Assembly: GCA_021324015.1 (NCBI GenBank)
Contig: JAJPJX010000158.1
Location: 1 to 64,000 of the forward strand
DNA from: Solibacteraceae bacterium
GTDB lineage: Bacteria; Acidobacteriota; Terriglobia; Bryobacterales; Bryobacteraceae
Direction of reading: 5' to 3'
Length of the DNA stretch: 64,000 bases
Shown here one piece after another: positions 12,214-21,394 of this stretch; the first letter of the stretch is position 1, and each line of letters opens with the position of its first letter. The position numbers and the translations under genes were made by a program. Under the pieces are notes generated by a model. That model was not told the DNA's origin, did no database searches, and worked only from the letters and a program-made list of their open reading frames with translations.

Positions 12214-13557
12214 TTACTGCACCGCCAGGAAGACGTTGGCGGGCGACTGGGCGCCGCTCACCGAGGCCACCACGGGCACGTCGCCCGTGACCCCGCTGGG
12301 CACGGTCACCGCAACCTGGTACAAGCCAACGGCGCCCGGGCTGAGCACGGCGGAGATGTATTGCGCCGTCACGCCGCCGATGGTGATCGTCGGGGCGGTG
12401 GTTACCTGGGGCGCTCCAGTCACGGGTTGGCCGGCCGGAACCGCGGGGTTGGTGGCCCCGAAGCCGGTCCCCCAGAGAATGATGACGTCGCCCGGCTTGG
12501 CTTTGACCGTGTTGGGCACGCCGGAAGGACCAATCAGGGTGTAGTCGGGATTGCGCTGCGCAATGGCGTAGTTCTTGTTGTTGGCCTGGAACATGAAGAA
12601 TGCCGGCGAGAAGGCCTGCATGTTGGCCGAGACCGTGTTGCTGCCGCTTCCGCTGACGGTGACCTGCACGTTCACCGTGCCCGTGCTGCTATCGGTGGGC
12701 GCCTGCACGTTGAGCTGTGTGGGGCTGATGTAGTAGACGAACGCCGGTTTGCCGTTGATGGAGACGCTGGTCCCATCCAGGCTGGTGGGCGCCTGGCCGT
12801 TGACAAAATCCTTGTCGGTCCAGGTCCGCGTATTGGTGGCCAGGTTGGAGCCGAAGATGGTCACCCACGAGCCGGATTGGATGGTGCTCTGAAACCCGGC
12901 GCCGTTCACCACTCCGTTGGGATCGGTGATGGTGGGAGTGGCGCCCGCGGCCGCCGGGGTCAGGGTGTAGTTGGCGGTGTAGACGTGATCCCCCGTGGGC
13001 TGCAAATCTCCGTTCACCGCGTTGCCCGCCACGTAGATCACAATGTTCCCCACGTTGGTGGAGGGCGGAGTCCAATCGAATTCGAAGCTGGAGACCACCG
13101 GGGAGGCCTGGTAGGACTTGAGCGTGTGCTCGATGTACTCCAGCGCGGGGCAGGAGGTTTGCGGCGGCACGCTGGCCAGATCGAAGCCGCACACGAGTTG
13201 CGTGTACCCATCCGCGCCAGGCGTAAAGGCGCCGGCCTGCGTGGTGGAGCTGCTCGCCAGACGCGCCGTCAACTGAAACCCGAAACGCTTTTGAGCCGAG
13301 TCGGTCACGGTGACCACCAGGTGCTGTTTCACCCCGGGAGTATAGGTCAGGCCTCCGGGAAAAGTGACGGAAACATTCCCCCCGAATGAATTGACGGTGC
13401 CGGTATGACAGCCAATCTGAATGCAGGTTTGTTCTCCAGGCACGCCGGCAGCTCCGCCCGGCGGGCCGTACTCATACGCGTAAAGCAAAAACGGAATCGC
13501 CGCCGCCACAGCCGCGGCTTTTCCCAAAAAAATTTTCCGTCTCCGATCCATATGCAT
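12214..13557 (-). CDS. exported protein with choice-of-anchor V-like and TIGR03437 domains
   Basis: A 447-aa secreted protein. After basic MDRRRK comes a signal or anchor helix (about 10-30). Residues about 40-185 look like a 'choice-of-anchor V' domain, starting at TCIQIGCHTG. Residues about 210-447 are the TIGR03437 region (GSWVTIFGSNLA, PTQLNVQAP, ILWGTGFGATNPAVPAG), a beta-rich C-terminal module expanded in Solibacter. The CX4CH motif could bind haem c, which would be unusual. An in-frame GTG at 13572 gives a longer form. ATG 13557 is chosen because AGGTGG lies 11 bases upstream. The function is unknown; surface adhesion is a guess. Confidence 0.8.
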   Translation of the reverse strand: MHMDRRRKIFLGKAAAVAAAIPFLLYAYEYGPPGGAAGVPGEQTCIQIGCHTGTVNSFGGNVSVTFPGGLTYTPGVKQHLVVTVTDSAQKRFGFQLTARLASSSTTQAGAFTPGADGYTQLVCGFDLASVPPQTSCPALEYIEHTLKSYQASPVVSSFEFDWTPPSTNVGNIVIYVAGNAVNGDLQPTGDHVYTANYTLTPAAAGATPTITDPNGVVNGAGFQSTIQSGSWVTIFGSNLATNTRTWTDKDFVNGQAPTSLDGTSVSINGKPAFVYYISPTQLNVQAPTDSSTGTVNVQVTVSGSGSNTVSANMQAFSPAFFMFQANNKNYAIAQRNPDYTLIGPSGVPNTVKAKPGDVIILWGTGFGATNPAVPAGQPVTGAPQVTTAPTITIGGVTAQYISAVLSPGAVGLYQVAVTVPSGVTGDVPVVASVSGAQSPANVFLAVQ

Positions 13558-13636
13558 TGAAATAAACACCACCTGAGGTGAGTTTACTCGATGATTTTGA
13601 TGAAAAGTCCTTCAGAGTGTTGGTATTACAAAACTA

Positions 13637-14656
13637 TCACAACTTTGGAACAAAGCCTTGGGGGAAGTTCCCGAGACGCAAGGCTTTGCGCGCCGCGGTG
13701 GAGAGCGGAAGAGCGCCTAGCTCCGCGCCGGAGAGCCAGCGGAAGCCGCGCGGCGCCCGTGCGAGGGTGCCGGAGCGCACGGTGAAAACGTACAGATGAC
13801 GGGTGATGGTGTGGCGAAAGCTTCCCAGGGCTCCGTTCAGCCGGACGCCGGGGAGATCCTCCACGGCAGGCAGTTCCCAGAAGCCGGCCATGCGTCCGGC
13901 GTCCGCGGGCCTCTGCCGGAGCAGCAGGCGGCCGCGCTTCTCCACCCGGACCAGGGTCTGCTCGATGCGCTCCTGCCTGCCGGGGCGCAGTTTGACGGGC
14001 AATTGCTCCGCCGTGCCCGCGGCCAGCGCGCGGCAATCCTGGGCCACCGGACAGAGCAGGCACCGCGGGGCGCGCGGCAGGCACACGGTGGCACCCAGTT
14101 CCATCATGGCCTGATTGAAGGCGGCGGGATCTTTCGGTTCGAGCAGCCGCCCGGCCATCTGCTGAAACCGCGCGCGCGTGCGGGAAGAAGCGATATCGGC
14201 GGGGTCGTTTTCCAGGCGCGCCAGGACCCGCAGGACGTTGCCGTCGAGCACCGCATGCGGCTGGCCGAAGGCGATGCTGGCGATGGCCGCGGCGGTGTAC
14301 GGACCGATTCCCGGCAGCCGCCGCAGGGCCTCGTAGTCCCGCGGGAAGCCGCCGGCCGCCACGATGGCGCGCGCCGCTTTCTGCAAATTGCGCGCGCGCG
14401 AATAATACCCCAGCCCGCTCCAGGCGGCCAGCACATCGGACTCCGCTGCTTCGGCCAGGGCGGCCACGGTGGGAAAGCGCGAAAGGAACCTCTCGTAGTA
14501 AGGAATCACCGCCTGCGCGCGGGTCTGCTGGAGCATGATCTCGGAGACCCAGATGCGGTAGGGATCGCGCGTGCGGCGCCAGGGCAGATCGCGCTGCTGG
14601 CGGGCGTACCAGGCGAGCAGGCGAGCGGCAAAATTGCGCGCGCCGCGGCGCCTCAT
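13637..14656 (-). CDS. mutY: A/G-specific adenine DNA glycosylase
   Basis: Removes adenine mispaired with 8-oxoguanine or G. The 339-aa protein has the catalytic Glu in SEIMLQQT (E39), the helix-hairpin-helix LPGIGPYTA, the catalytic Asp in LDGNVLRV (about 140) and the [4Fe-4S] ligands spaced C-x6-C-x2-C-x5-C (about 192-208). A NUDIX-like C-terminal domain with FWELP follows. An in-frame upstream extension exists, but ATG 14656 overlaps the TGA of the S24 peptidase gene by 4 bases (ATGA), indicating translational coupling, and the protein then starts where MutY proteins normally do. Confidence 0.95.
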   Translation of the reverse strand: MRRRGARNFAARLLAWYARQQRDLPWRRTRDPYRIWVSEIMLQQTRAQAVIPYYERFLSRFPTVAALAEAAESDVLAAWSGLGYYSRARNLQKAARAIVAAGGFPRDYEALRRLPGIGPYTAAAIASIAFGQPHAVLDGNVLRVLARLENDPADIASSRTRARFQQMAGRLLEPKDPAAFNQAMMELGATVCLPRAPRCLLCPVAQDCRALAAGTAEQLPVKLRPGRQERIEQTLVRVEKRGRLLLRQRPADAGRMAGFWELPAVEDLPGVRLNGALGSFRHTITRHLYVFTVRSGTLARAPRGFRWLSGAELGALPLSTAARKALRLGNFPQGFVPKL

Positions 14657-15453
14657 TCCAGCGTGCAAATCCACTCGGCAATCACCCGCAGGCGATCCGG
14701 CTCCAGGTCCAAAGGCTGGAATTCGCGGTTGAGCGGTTCCAGGCGGATGGACCCATGCTCCCACTGCTCTTCCCCGGAGAAGACCTTCCGGCTGGTGTAC
14801 TTCTTGACGGTGTAGCGGGCGGTTTCCTCCAGCACGCCCTGCAACTCCACCAGCACGATCTTGTTCTGGCGGGAACCCACCACCGGCGCGCGGAAGATGT
14901 TGAGGCTGCCGTCCGGTATCCGCGGCTCCATGGAACGCCCCACCACGTGCGCGACGAAATGATTGGGAGTGAGAAGCAGGTGCTCCGGCGCGCGCACCCA
15001 GTCTTCTTCGCCCACGGGTTCGTCTTCCCCGAAGCGCGTGGCGGCGGCCCGCAGCGAGTACAGCGGCAGGTGCGTGACGAAAGGCGCCACCGGCAGCTTC
15101 TCCACGTGCCGCTCGAACAAGCGGTCCGCGGTGCGGCTGAAGGAGTCCACGGCCACGGCTTCCCGTTCGCTCAACCGCAGGGTGTGGGAGAGGGAATCCT
15201 CCAGGGATTCGAGCAGACGGCGCCCGCCCATCTCAACGCTCCTGGCTTCCAGATCCTGCTCCAGGGCCGCCAGCACCTCGGCGTCTTCGGGGTCGGCCAG
15301 GTCATCCCAGTGGCTGCGCAAGCGCCGGTACAACCTGCCCGTGTCCGGATCGAGCAGCAACACTCCCACGGTGTGCACCGGACGGCCCGGTAAGGCCAGT
15401 TCCAGCCGCACACACTCACCCTGGCGCCGCGCGCCGATGGGAATCACCGGCAT
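14653..15453 (-). CDS. S24 (LexA-like) peptidase-domain protein
   Basis: A 266-aa protein whose C-terminal half is a LexA/UmuD-type serine-lysine protease fold: VVGRSMEPRIPDGS (Ser about 173) and a Lys in TVKKYTS (about 216). The N-terminal half (1-130) begins with a compact beta region (LVLLLDPDTGRLYRR-like) and then an acidic helical stretch. I see no clear helix-turn-helix. It could be a phage-repressor relative, a self-cleaving damage sensor or a signal-peptidase-like regulator. Its stop overlaps the mutY start by 4 bases, linking it to DNA repair. A GTG at 15456 is an alternative start; AGGA precedes ATG 15453. Confidence 0.8.
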   Translation of the reverse strand: MPVIPIGARRQGECVRLELALPGRPVHTVGVLLLDPDTGRLYRRLRSHWDDLADPEDAEVLAALEQDLEARSVEMGGRRLLESLEDSLSHTLRLSEREAVAVDSFSRTADRLFERHVEKLPVAPFVTHLPLYSLRAAATRFGEDEPVGEEDWVRAPEHLLLTPNHFVAHVVGRSMEPRIPDGSLNIFRAPVVGSRQNKIVLVELQGVLEETARYTVKKYTSRKVFSGEEQWEHGSIRLEPLNREFQPLDLEPDRLRVIAEWICTLE

Positions 15454-15522
15454 CACACGTATCCTACCAGCCTTATCGGCAAGAACTCCAACCCGCCGGC
15501 GCCGCGGCGCGGGCTAGCGGGA

Positions 15523-16605
15523 CTAGGGGGCGAAGGGATAGTACCCTTTGCGGGCCCGGATCTTCACGTTCGGCAGATTGACGGCAACTTTAATGGAGCG
15601 GAATTGCCGCGTGCTGGTATTGGGGCCCACGTCCGGCACGTAGCGCAGAATGTATTGCGTGGTGATTTCTCCCGCCAGCGCGGCCACCACACGGAAAATT
15701 CCCTTGGAGATTTCCGACGCGTATCCCCCCGTGCCGACCTTATAGGCGTAATTGCCTTCGTCGGAGGGAGTCGAGAGATAGCCGGAAACGTCCTGGTAGA
15801 GGTTATTCAGGGGGTACTCCACCCGGCCGCCGGTTTCCCCGGCCAGGCGCAGCAGATTGTCATCGCCCTCGCTGTTGAAGCCGAAGGAAACGGTGCTCAT
15901 GCCGTAGATGGTCACCAGGTTGCGCTGCGCGATCTCCAGCACTTCCGCCAGGCTCTTCTTGCTGGCGTTGTCGTGCCCGTCGCCGATCACGATGAGCACG
16001 CGACGGGGTTCGTAGGGCTCGCCCTGCACCAGGTGGCGGCTGGTGCAGGCCAGGTAGATGGCGTCGTAGAGGGCTGCCCCGCCGCCCGGCTTGAGCTTGC
16101 GGATCCTGTCCGCGATTTTCTCAGAATCCGTGGTGGTGTTTACCAGCAACTCGGCGTCGTTGCCGTAAGCCACCAGGTAGCCACTGAATTTCTCGTCGCC
16201 CGGCAGGAGATTCCACACCAGTTCCAGGGCGGCATCCTGGAAGGTCTTCCAGTGCAGCCGGGTGTTGTTGCTCATATCCAGCAGGAAGCCGACCACCACC
16301 GGCTGGTTCCGGTCGCGGCTGAAGAATTCGATTTTCTGTTCCTTGCCGTCGTCGTAGACGTGGAAATCCGTGGCTTCCAGGTTGGAGACGAAGGCGCCTT
16401 TTTCGTCGGTCACGGTGACCGGGACAATTACTTCGTTGCCTTGGGCCTTGAGGCTGCCGGCGGATTCCGCCCGCGGGGTTGTTCCGGGGGCTTCCTGCTT
16501 TTGCGCGAAGGCCCGCGAGGCCAGCAGCGTGGCGGCCGCCTGCAGGAAACGGCGGCGCGGCGGTGCGGCGACACGGCGAATCGGAGAATCTTGCTTCCCA
16601 GCCAT
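15523..16605 (-). CDS. VWFA-related acidobacterial-domain protein, Tat-type leader
   Basis: A 360-aa exported protein of the VWFA-related family described from Acidobacteria (TIGR03436 type). The leader contains RRRFLQAAATLLASRAFA, resembling a Tat signal. The VWA fold begins about residue 100 with VVGFLLDMSNNT. The MIDAS motif DxSxS is incomplete, because Asn replaces the second Ser. The YVPDVG...GYYPF ending is typical. ATG 16605 is supported by AGGAAGG 8 bases upstream. A GTG at 16614 is possible but overlaps that ribosome site. The role is unknown; the family is expanded in this phylum. Confidence 0.87.
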   Translation of the reverse strand: MAGKQDSPIRRVAAPPRRRFLQAAATLLASRAFAQKQEAPGTTPRAESAGSLKAQGNEVIVPVTVTDEKGAFVSNLEATDFHVYDDGKEQKIEFFSRDRNQPVVVGFLLDMSNNTRLHWKTFQDAALELVWNLLPGDEKFSGYLVAYGNDAELLVNTTTDSEKIADRIRKLKPGGGAALYDAIYLACTSRHLVQGEPYEPRRVLIVIGDGHDNASKKSLAEVLEIAQRNLVTIYGMSTVSFGFNSEGDDNLLRLAGETGGRVEYPLNNLYQDVSGYLSTPSDEGNYAYKVGTGGYASEISKGIFRVVAALAGEITTQYILRYVPDVGPNTSTRQFRSIKVAVNLPNVKIRARKGYYPFAP

Positions 16606-16692
16606 CCCTAGCACCTTCCTCGGTTCCCTGTGTTCTTCGTGTCTCTTATTCTACTCCCAATTCGAGCCGCGCCGCGCCGCCGCAGGGTAGCC

Positions 16693-17727
16693 TCAGCGCT
16701 GCACGCGGCCCGAGCCCCCGCTCTTGATGAGGTTCTGGATTTCGTCCACCGTGAAGCGGTTGAAATCGCCCGGAATGGAGTGCTTCAGGCAACTGGCGGC
16801 CACGGCGAACTCCAGGGCTTCCTGGTGCGAGCCCAGCACCTGCAAGCCGTAGATCAGGCCGCCGGCGAAGGAATCCCCGCCGCCCACGCGGTCCACGATG
16901 TGGGTGATCTCGTAGTGCCGGCTGACCAGGAACTCCTGGCGGTCGTTCAGGCACGCGGACCAGCCGTTGTGCGAGGCGCTCTTGGACTCGCGCAGGGTGA
17001 TGGCAATCAGCTTCAGGTTGGGGTAGGCGGCCAACACTTTCTCCGTCAGCTTGGCGTACTGGGCCTGGTCCAGCTTGCCCGCGTGCACGTCCACGTCCGC
17101 CTGGATGCCCAGAGCCATCTGGCAATCTTCTTCGTTGGCGACGGCCACGTCCACAAATTTCACCAGTTCCTGCATCACCGCGGCAGCGGGCTTGCCCCAT
17201 TTCCACAGGTTCTTGCGATAGTTCAGGTCGCAGGAAACCGTGAGCCCTTTCTCCCGCGCGCGGGCCACCGATTCCAGCGCCAAGTCGGCCGCCGTCGCGC
17301 TGATGGCCGGGGTGATGCCGGTGATGTGAAACCAGCCGGCGCCGGCGAACACCTGGTCCCAGGGAATATCGCCCGGTTTGGCGAGTGCGATGGCGCTGTA
17401 ATCGCGGTCGTAGACCACTTTGGACGGGCGCTGATTCGCGCCGGTTTCCACGTAGTACACCGGCATGCGGCCTTTGCCGCGCACGATGTGGGAGGTGTCC
17501 ACGCCGAACCGGCGCAGCTCGCCGATCACCGCCTCGGCGATGGGATGATTCGGGGGCAGCACCGTCACGTAGGCCGCTGGCAGGCCGAACATGGAGAGGG
17601 CCACCGCGACGTTGGCCTCCCCGCCCCCGAACGTGGCCACGAACTGGGGGGACTGCAAAAAGCGCTCGAAGCCCGGAGGCGCGAGCCGCAGCATGATTTC
17701 ACCGAACGTTACCGTCGTCTTGGGCAT
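16693..17727 (-). CDS. kdgK: 2-keto-3-deoxygluconate kinase (PfkB family)
   Basis: Phosphorylates KDG to KDPG, the entry to the lower Entner-Doudoroff route. The 344-aa protein starts with [13 protein letters not shown], carries FGGGEANVA (about 33-41), [15 protein letters not shown] and the C-terminal [12 protein letters not shown] (Asp about 284). These features match KdgK closely, more so than the paralogue at 8183-9265. It lies 36 bp downstream of the RidA-like gene on the same strand and may be co-transcribed with it. The GRVQR end parallels the ARIQR end of the paralogue, pointing to a duplication. Confidence 0.9.
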   Translation of the reverse strand: MPKTTVTFGEIMLRLAPPGFERFLQSPQFVATFGGGEANVAVALSMFGLPAAYVTVLPPNHPIAEAVIGELRRFGVDTSHIVRGKGRMPVYYVETGANQRPSKVVYDRDYSAIALAKPGDIPWDQVFAGAGWFHITGITPAISATAADLALESVARAREKGLTVSCDLNYRKNLWKWGKPAAAVMQELVKFVDVAVANEEDCQMALGIQADVDVHAGKLDQAQYAKLTEKVLAAYPNLKLIAITLRESKSASHNGWSACLNDRQEFLVSRHYEITHIVDRVGGGDSFAGGLIYGLQVLGSHQEALEFAVAASCLKHSIPGDFNRFTVDEIQNLIKSGGSGRVQR

Positions 17728-17763
17728 GCAAAAAACACCTTCCAGGAGCCGCGGGATGCGCGG

Positions 17764-18888
17764 CTAATTCTTGACTGCCACCACGTCCACCGCGAAGCCG
17801 GCGTCCATGGATGGCAGGCCTTCAAAGATGAGCATCGTGCTGGCCGGAGGCCGGGCCCGGTCATAAAAATCGAATCGCACCTTCCGCACCTGCTCGGCGA
17901 TGCCCGCCGAGAGCGGATAGAGGCTGGAAAAGGCCGTTTCGCGGAGCGATCCCCCCAACTGGTCCAGGGCCTTGTCCAGACGTTGGAACGCCAACCGCGC
18001 GTCGGCCTCCTGAAAACCGAAAGAGACCTGCGATCCGCTGAGAATGACCGTGGGCGCGCTCACCAGCGCGACCTGCGAGAAATTGGCCGACCGGCTCAAG
18101 CCTTCCGGGTTGACGAAATGCAGCTTGGCGCCGGTGCTTGAGCGCAGCCGCGCCACGGCTTCGCACTCCGCCACAGCGTTCAGCGGGGAACGCCGCAACT
18201 GCACGTAGTTGGCCGCCGCTCCGGGGTACTCGGTGTCCGCCAGGCGCCGGATTTCCTGCACCTGGTCCAGCGAGCTCAGGAAGCAGGTGAGCCGCAGGAC
18301 GTCGGCGGGCTCCGAACCGGCGGCCTTGACTGCCGAGCGGAGATGGTCGATGGCCCTTTGCGCCAGCGGAAGCACCGGATCCAGGGGCTGCTCGGACGAG
18401 GCTCCCTGCCCGGAAATGAATGCCAGACCGAAGGGATTCACGTCCTTTTTGGCGACTGCGGTGGATTCCAACACTACTTGGGCGCCTTCCAGCGGCAATG
18501 CCCCGACCTGCACGGTGGAGAGCGCCGGCAACGGCTGTTTGCGGTCGGTGAACGTCTCACTGACGATATCGTGTACCCGGCGCAAATCCCCGCTACCGGC
18601 CACGAAGGCCCGCAGCTTGACGATGGAGGCGCCGCCGGTGGACCGCAGCAGCGCTTTGAGGCCATCGCGCACCTGCTGCGAAAGAAGGCCCTTGGCCGAG
18701 AGCGGCGAGACGTGAAACACCAGCCGGTTGGTCTCCGCCACCACCGCGTTGGGCGGATCTTTGAGGATTTGCAGGGTTTGTGTCTGGGGCTCCTCGTCCT
18801 CTCCCTTCTTCTTCTTTTTCTTCGCGTCCAGGGGCCCGACTAACACCGCCACGGCGCACACCAACGCCAGCAGTCCGAACCGTTGCAT
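17764..18888 (-). CDS. exported tandem RidA-like (YjgF/UK114) protein
   Basis: A 374-aa protein with a signal peptide (1-22, ending LDA) and then a run of six lysines and an acidic patch. The mature part has two RidA-like halves. The first covers about 45-215 and ends in QAVIDHLRSAVKAAGSEPADVLRLTCFL; the second covers about 225-374 with FQRLDKALDQLGGSLRETAF. RidA enzymes deaminate reactive enamines and imines in the cytosol, so an exported tandem form is unusual. Whether the catalytic Arg survives needs an alignment. ATG 18888 places the signal peptide at the N-terminus; the much longer frame upstream overlaps the divergent regulator and is rejected. Confidence 0.75.
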   Translation of the reverse strand: MQRFGLLALVCAVAVLVGPLDAKKKKKKGEDEEPQTQTLQILKDPPNAVVAETNRLVFHVSPLSAKGLLSQQVRDGLKALLRSTGGASIVKLRAFVAGSGDLRRVHDIVSETFTDRKQPLPALSTVQVGALPLEGAQVVLESTAVAKKDVNPFGLAFISGQGASSEQPLDPVLPLAQRAIDHLRSAVKAAGSEPADVLRLTCFLSSLDQVQEIRRLADTEYPGAAANYVQLRRSPLNAVAECEAVARLRSSTGAKLHFVNPEGLSRSANFSQVALVSAPTVILSGSQVSFGFQEADARLAFQRLDKALDQLGGSLRETAFSSLYPLSAGIAEQVRKVRFDFYDRARPPASTMLIFEGLPSMDAGFAVDVVAVKN

Positions 18889-18950
18889 ACGATGTGCCTT
18901 CAGTGTATCAGAAGGCAAGGAGTCGAAAGCGGTGCCGACGGCAGTGGAAA

Positions 18951-18984
18951 TTGGCTTGCCGGAGACCATCCAATATGGTATGTT
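18951..18984 (+). promoter_or_regulatory. candidate promoter of the PdxR-like regulator
   Basis: Two overlapping sigma-70-like arrangements with 17-bp spacers: TTGGCT (18951-18956) with TATGGT (18974-18979), and TTGCCG (18956-18961) with TATGTT (18979-18984). Either would start transcription within about 10 bases of ATG 18994, giving an almost leaderless mRNA. The same 105-bp region must also hold the promoter of the divergent RidA gene. Confidence 0.35.
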
Positions 18985-18993
18985 GATCGGCGG

Positions 18994-20475
18994 ATGGTTA
19001 CTCCACCCAACCTGGATAGCCAGTCTGCGGTGCCGTTGTACCGCCAGCTTCACTCGCATTTTGAGCGTCTGATTCAGTCCGGGCAACTCGCTCGTGGGGA
19101 GCGCTTGCCCGCCACTCGCGAATTGGCTGGCATGCTTGGACTGAACCGGACTACGGTGTCGGCTGCTTACGAACTGCTCGAATCCGAAGGCCTGATCGCC
19201 GGCCACGTGGGGCGCGGCAGCTTCGTCATTGGAGGTCCGGCTCCGGCTACGGGGGGAATTTCCTGGGAAAGCCTGCTGGACCGCTTTGTAGGTCCGGAGG
19301 CTGCGCCGCTCTCTCTACCGGGGAAAAACGGGATCAGTTTCGCCGCCTCGCGGCCTTCCGAACAGCTTTTTCCCCTGGACGCGCTGCGTGCCAGTTGCGA
19401 AGAAGTGATGGCCCAGCCGGATTTCGCCTCCATTTTGCAGTTGGGCGCATCGAGCGGTTATGAACCCCTGCGCAGGTACCTGCTGGAGAGAGCACGCAGC
19501 CAGGACCTGGCCCGTCCCGGCGACGACCTGATCGTGACCAGCGGCTGCCAGCAGGCCTTGGACCTGATCGCGCGCGTGCTGCTCGGTCCGCGCGACAAGG
19601 TGCTCCTGGAGGATCCCGTCTACCCCGGGCTGAAAAACCTGTTCGCGGTCCATGGCGCCGAGCTGCTGGGCGTGCCGGTCACTGCCGAGGGCATCGACGT
19701 GGAGCAACTGGAGCGAATCCTTGCGGGCGAGCGGCCGCGCCTGCTGGTGGCGACCTCCAATTTCCAGAATCCGACCGGCGCCACTCTGCCGCTGGCCGCG
19801 CGCCAGGCGCTGCTGCGGGCCGCGCGCCGCAGCGGTGTAGTGGTGGTGGAAAACGACCTTTACGGGGAATTGCGCTACCGCGGAGATCCCCTGCCGGGCT
19901 TGAAGCAACTGGACGAAAGCGGCGACGTGGTGCTGCTGCGCAGTTTTTCGAAGATCACGTTTCCGGGGCTGCGCGTGGGCTGGGTGATCGCGCCGAAGCC
20001 GTTAGTGGCCTGCCTGGCGCAGGCCAAACAGCTCTCCGACTTGCACACCGACCAGTTCTCGCAGGCGGTACTGCTGCGCTTCGCCGAATCCGGCCGCCTG
20101 GAGGAGCACCGCCAGCGTATGCTACACAATGGCAGCGAGCGTCTGGCCGCGGTCCTGGCCGCCTGCGAGCGGTACCTGCCGCCGGAAGCGCGCTTTACCC
20201 GTCCGCAGGGGGGGATGAATCTCTGGGTGCGCCTTCCCGAACCTCTGGACGCCGGCGAACTGCTGGCCCGCGCTCTGCGAGAGCAGGTGGCCTATCTGCC
20301 TGGCCGGTACTTCGCGGTTTCCCGCCCGGAGCCCGGCTCCCTGCGTTTGAGTTTTGCCGGTTTGACGCCGGAGGAAATCCGGAGGGGACTCTCGATCCTG
20401 GGAGGGATCTTCGGGGAAGAGTTGGAGCGAGTGCGGGCCAACCGGGCGGTCGAGCCGGCTCCGGCCCTGGTCTGA
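18994..20475 (+). CDS. pdxR: MocR-family GntR/aminotransferase regulator, likely PdxR
   Basis: A 493-aa fusion of a GntR winged helix (about 12-80: [34 protein letters not shown]) to a fold-type I aminotransferase domain (about 110-480). The PLP-binding Lys is K320 in [10 protein letters not shown]. MocR proteins sense PLP. This one sits 34 bp before pdxS on the same strand, so it is most likely PdxR, controlling vitamin B6 synthesis. In the species I know, pdxR is divergent from pdxST; here it would be cotranscribed and autoregulated. The start is ATG 18994, with no clear ribosome site. The upstream in-frame extension from 18883 overlaps the divergent gene and has no family similarity. Confidence 0.85.
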   Translation: MVTPPNLDSQSAVPLYRQLHSHFERLIQSGQLARGERLPATRELAGMLGLNRTTVSAAYELLESEGLIAGHVGRGSFVIGGPAPATGGISWESLLDRFVGPEAAPLSLPGKNGISFAASRPSEQLFPLDALRASCEEVMAQPDFASILQLGASSGYEPLRRYLLERARSQDLARPGDDLIVTSGCQQALDLIARVLLGPRDKVLLEDPVYPGLKNLFAVHGAELLGVPVTAEGIDVEQLERILAGERPRLLVATSNFQNPTGATLPLAARQALLRAARRSGVVVVENDLYGELRYRGDPLPGLKQLDESGDVVLLRSFSKITFPGLRVGWVIAPKPLVACLAQAKQLSDLHTDQFSQAVLLRFAESGRLEEHRQRMLHNGSERLAAVLAACERYLPPEARFTRPQGGMNLWVRLPEPLDAGELLARALREQVAYLPGRYFAVSRPEPGSLRLSFAGLTPEEIRRGLSILGGIFGEELERVRANRAVEPAPALV

Positions 20476-20509
20476 GCACCAAGTGATCGGAAAGGATTTT
20501 GGAGGCTGT

Positions 20510-21394
20510 ATGTTTTTGGACGAGACGTTTCGAGTCAAGGTTGGCCTGGCGGAGATGCTGAAGGGCGGCGTCATCATGGACGTCACCAACGCCGAGCAGG
20601 CCCAGATCGCGGAAAGAGCCGGCGCGGCCGCCGTCATGGCACTGGAGCGCGTGCCGGCCGACATTCGCAAGGAGGGCGGCGTGGCGCGCATGGCGCCCAT
20701 CAGCAAGATCCGCGAAATCATGCAGACGGTCAGCATCCCGGTGATGGCCAAGGCGCGCATCGGCCATTTCATGGAAGCGCGGGTGCTCGAGGCGCTGGGG
20801 GTGGATTATATCGACGAGAGCGAGGTTCTCACCCCGGCCGACGAAGAGCATCACATCGACAAGAAGAATTTCAAGGTGCCCTTCGTCTGCGGCGCGCGCA
20901 ACCTGGGCGAGGCCTTGCGGCGCATCGCCGAAGGCGCTGCGATGATCCGCACGAAGGGTGAGGCCGGCTCGGGCAATATTGTGGAGGCTGTGCGCCACAT
21001 GCGGACCATCCAGAAAGAGATGAAGCAGCTCACCGTGCTGGGCAAGGAAGAACTCGTGCATGAAGCCAAGAATCTGGGGGCCCCGCTGGAGCTGGTGGAA
21101 TACGCGGCCCAGCACGGCAAACTGCCGGTGCCCAACTTCTCGGCCGGAGGCATCGCCACGCCGGCGGACGCCGCGCTGGTGATGCAGCTTGGCGCCGAAG
21201 CCGTCTTCGTGGGTTCAGGGATTTTCAAATCCAGCGATCCGGAAGCGCGCGCCAAGGCCATCGTCAAGGCGGCCACTTACTACAACGATCCGGCCAAGCT
21301 GCTCGAGGCGAGCGAAGAGCTGGGCATGGGTATGCCCGGCCTGGACGTCTCCAAGCTCCAGGAGTCCGAATTGCTGCAGACCCGGGGCTGGTAA
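20510..21394 (+). CDS. pdxS: pyridoxal 5'-phosphate synthase lyase subunit
   Basis: Forms PLP from ribose 5-phosphate, glyceraldehyde 3-phosphate and ammonia supplied by PdxT. At 294 aa it is exactly the usual length. The catalytic lysines appear at the expected places: K81 in MAKARIGH and K149 in [15 protein letters not shown] at 20501-20505 supports ATG 20510 over the upstream in-frame GTG 20483. The TAA stop overlaps the pdxT ATG by one base (TAATG). Confidence 0.98.
   Translation: MFLDETFRVKVGLAEMLKGGVIMDVTNAEQAQIAERAGAAAVMALERVPADIRKEGGVARMAPISKIREIMQTVSIPVMAKARIGHFMEARVLEALGVDYIDESEVLTPADEEHHIDKKNFKVPFVCGARNLGEALRRIAEGAAMIRTKGEAGSGNIVEAVRHMRTIQKEMKQLTVLGKEELVHEAKNLGAPLELVEYAAQHGKLPVPNFSAGGIATPADAALVMQLGAEAVFVGSGIFKSSDPEARAKAIVKAATYYNDPAKLLEASEELGMGMPGLDVSKLQESELLQTRGW

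Noticed and set aside
18883-18993. N-terminal extension of the PdxR-like regulator
   Set aside because: It overlaps the divergent RidA gene start, has no GntR similarity, and the family start is at 18994.
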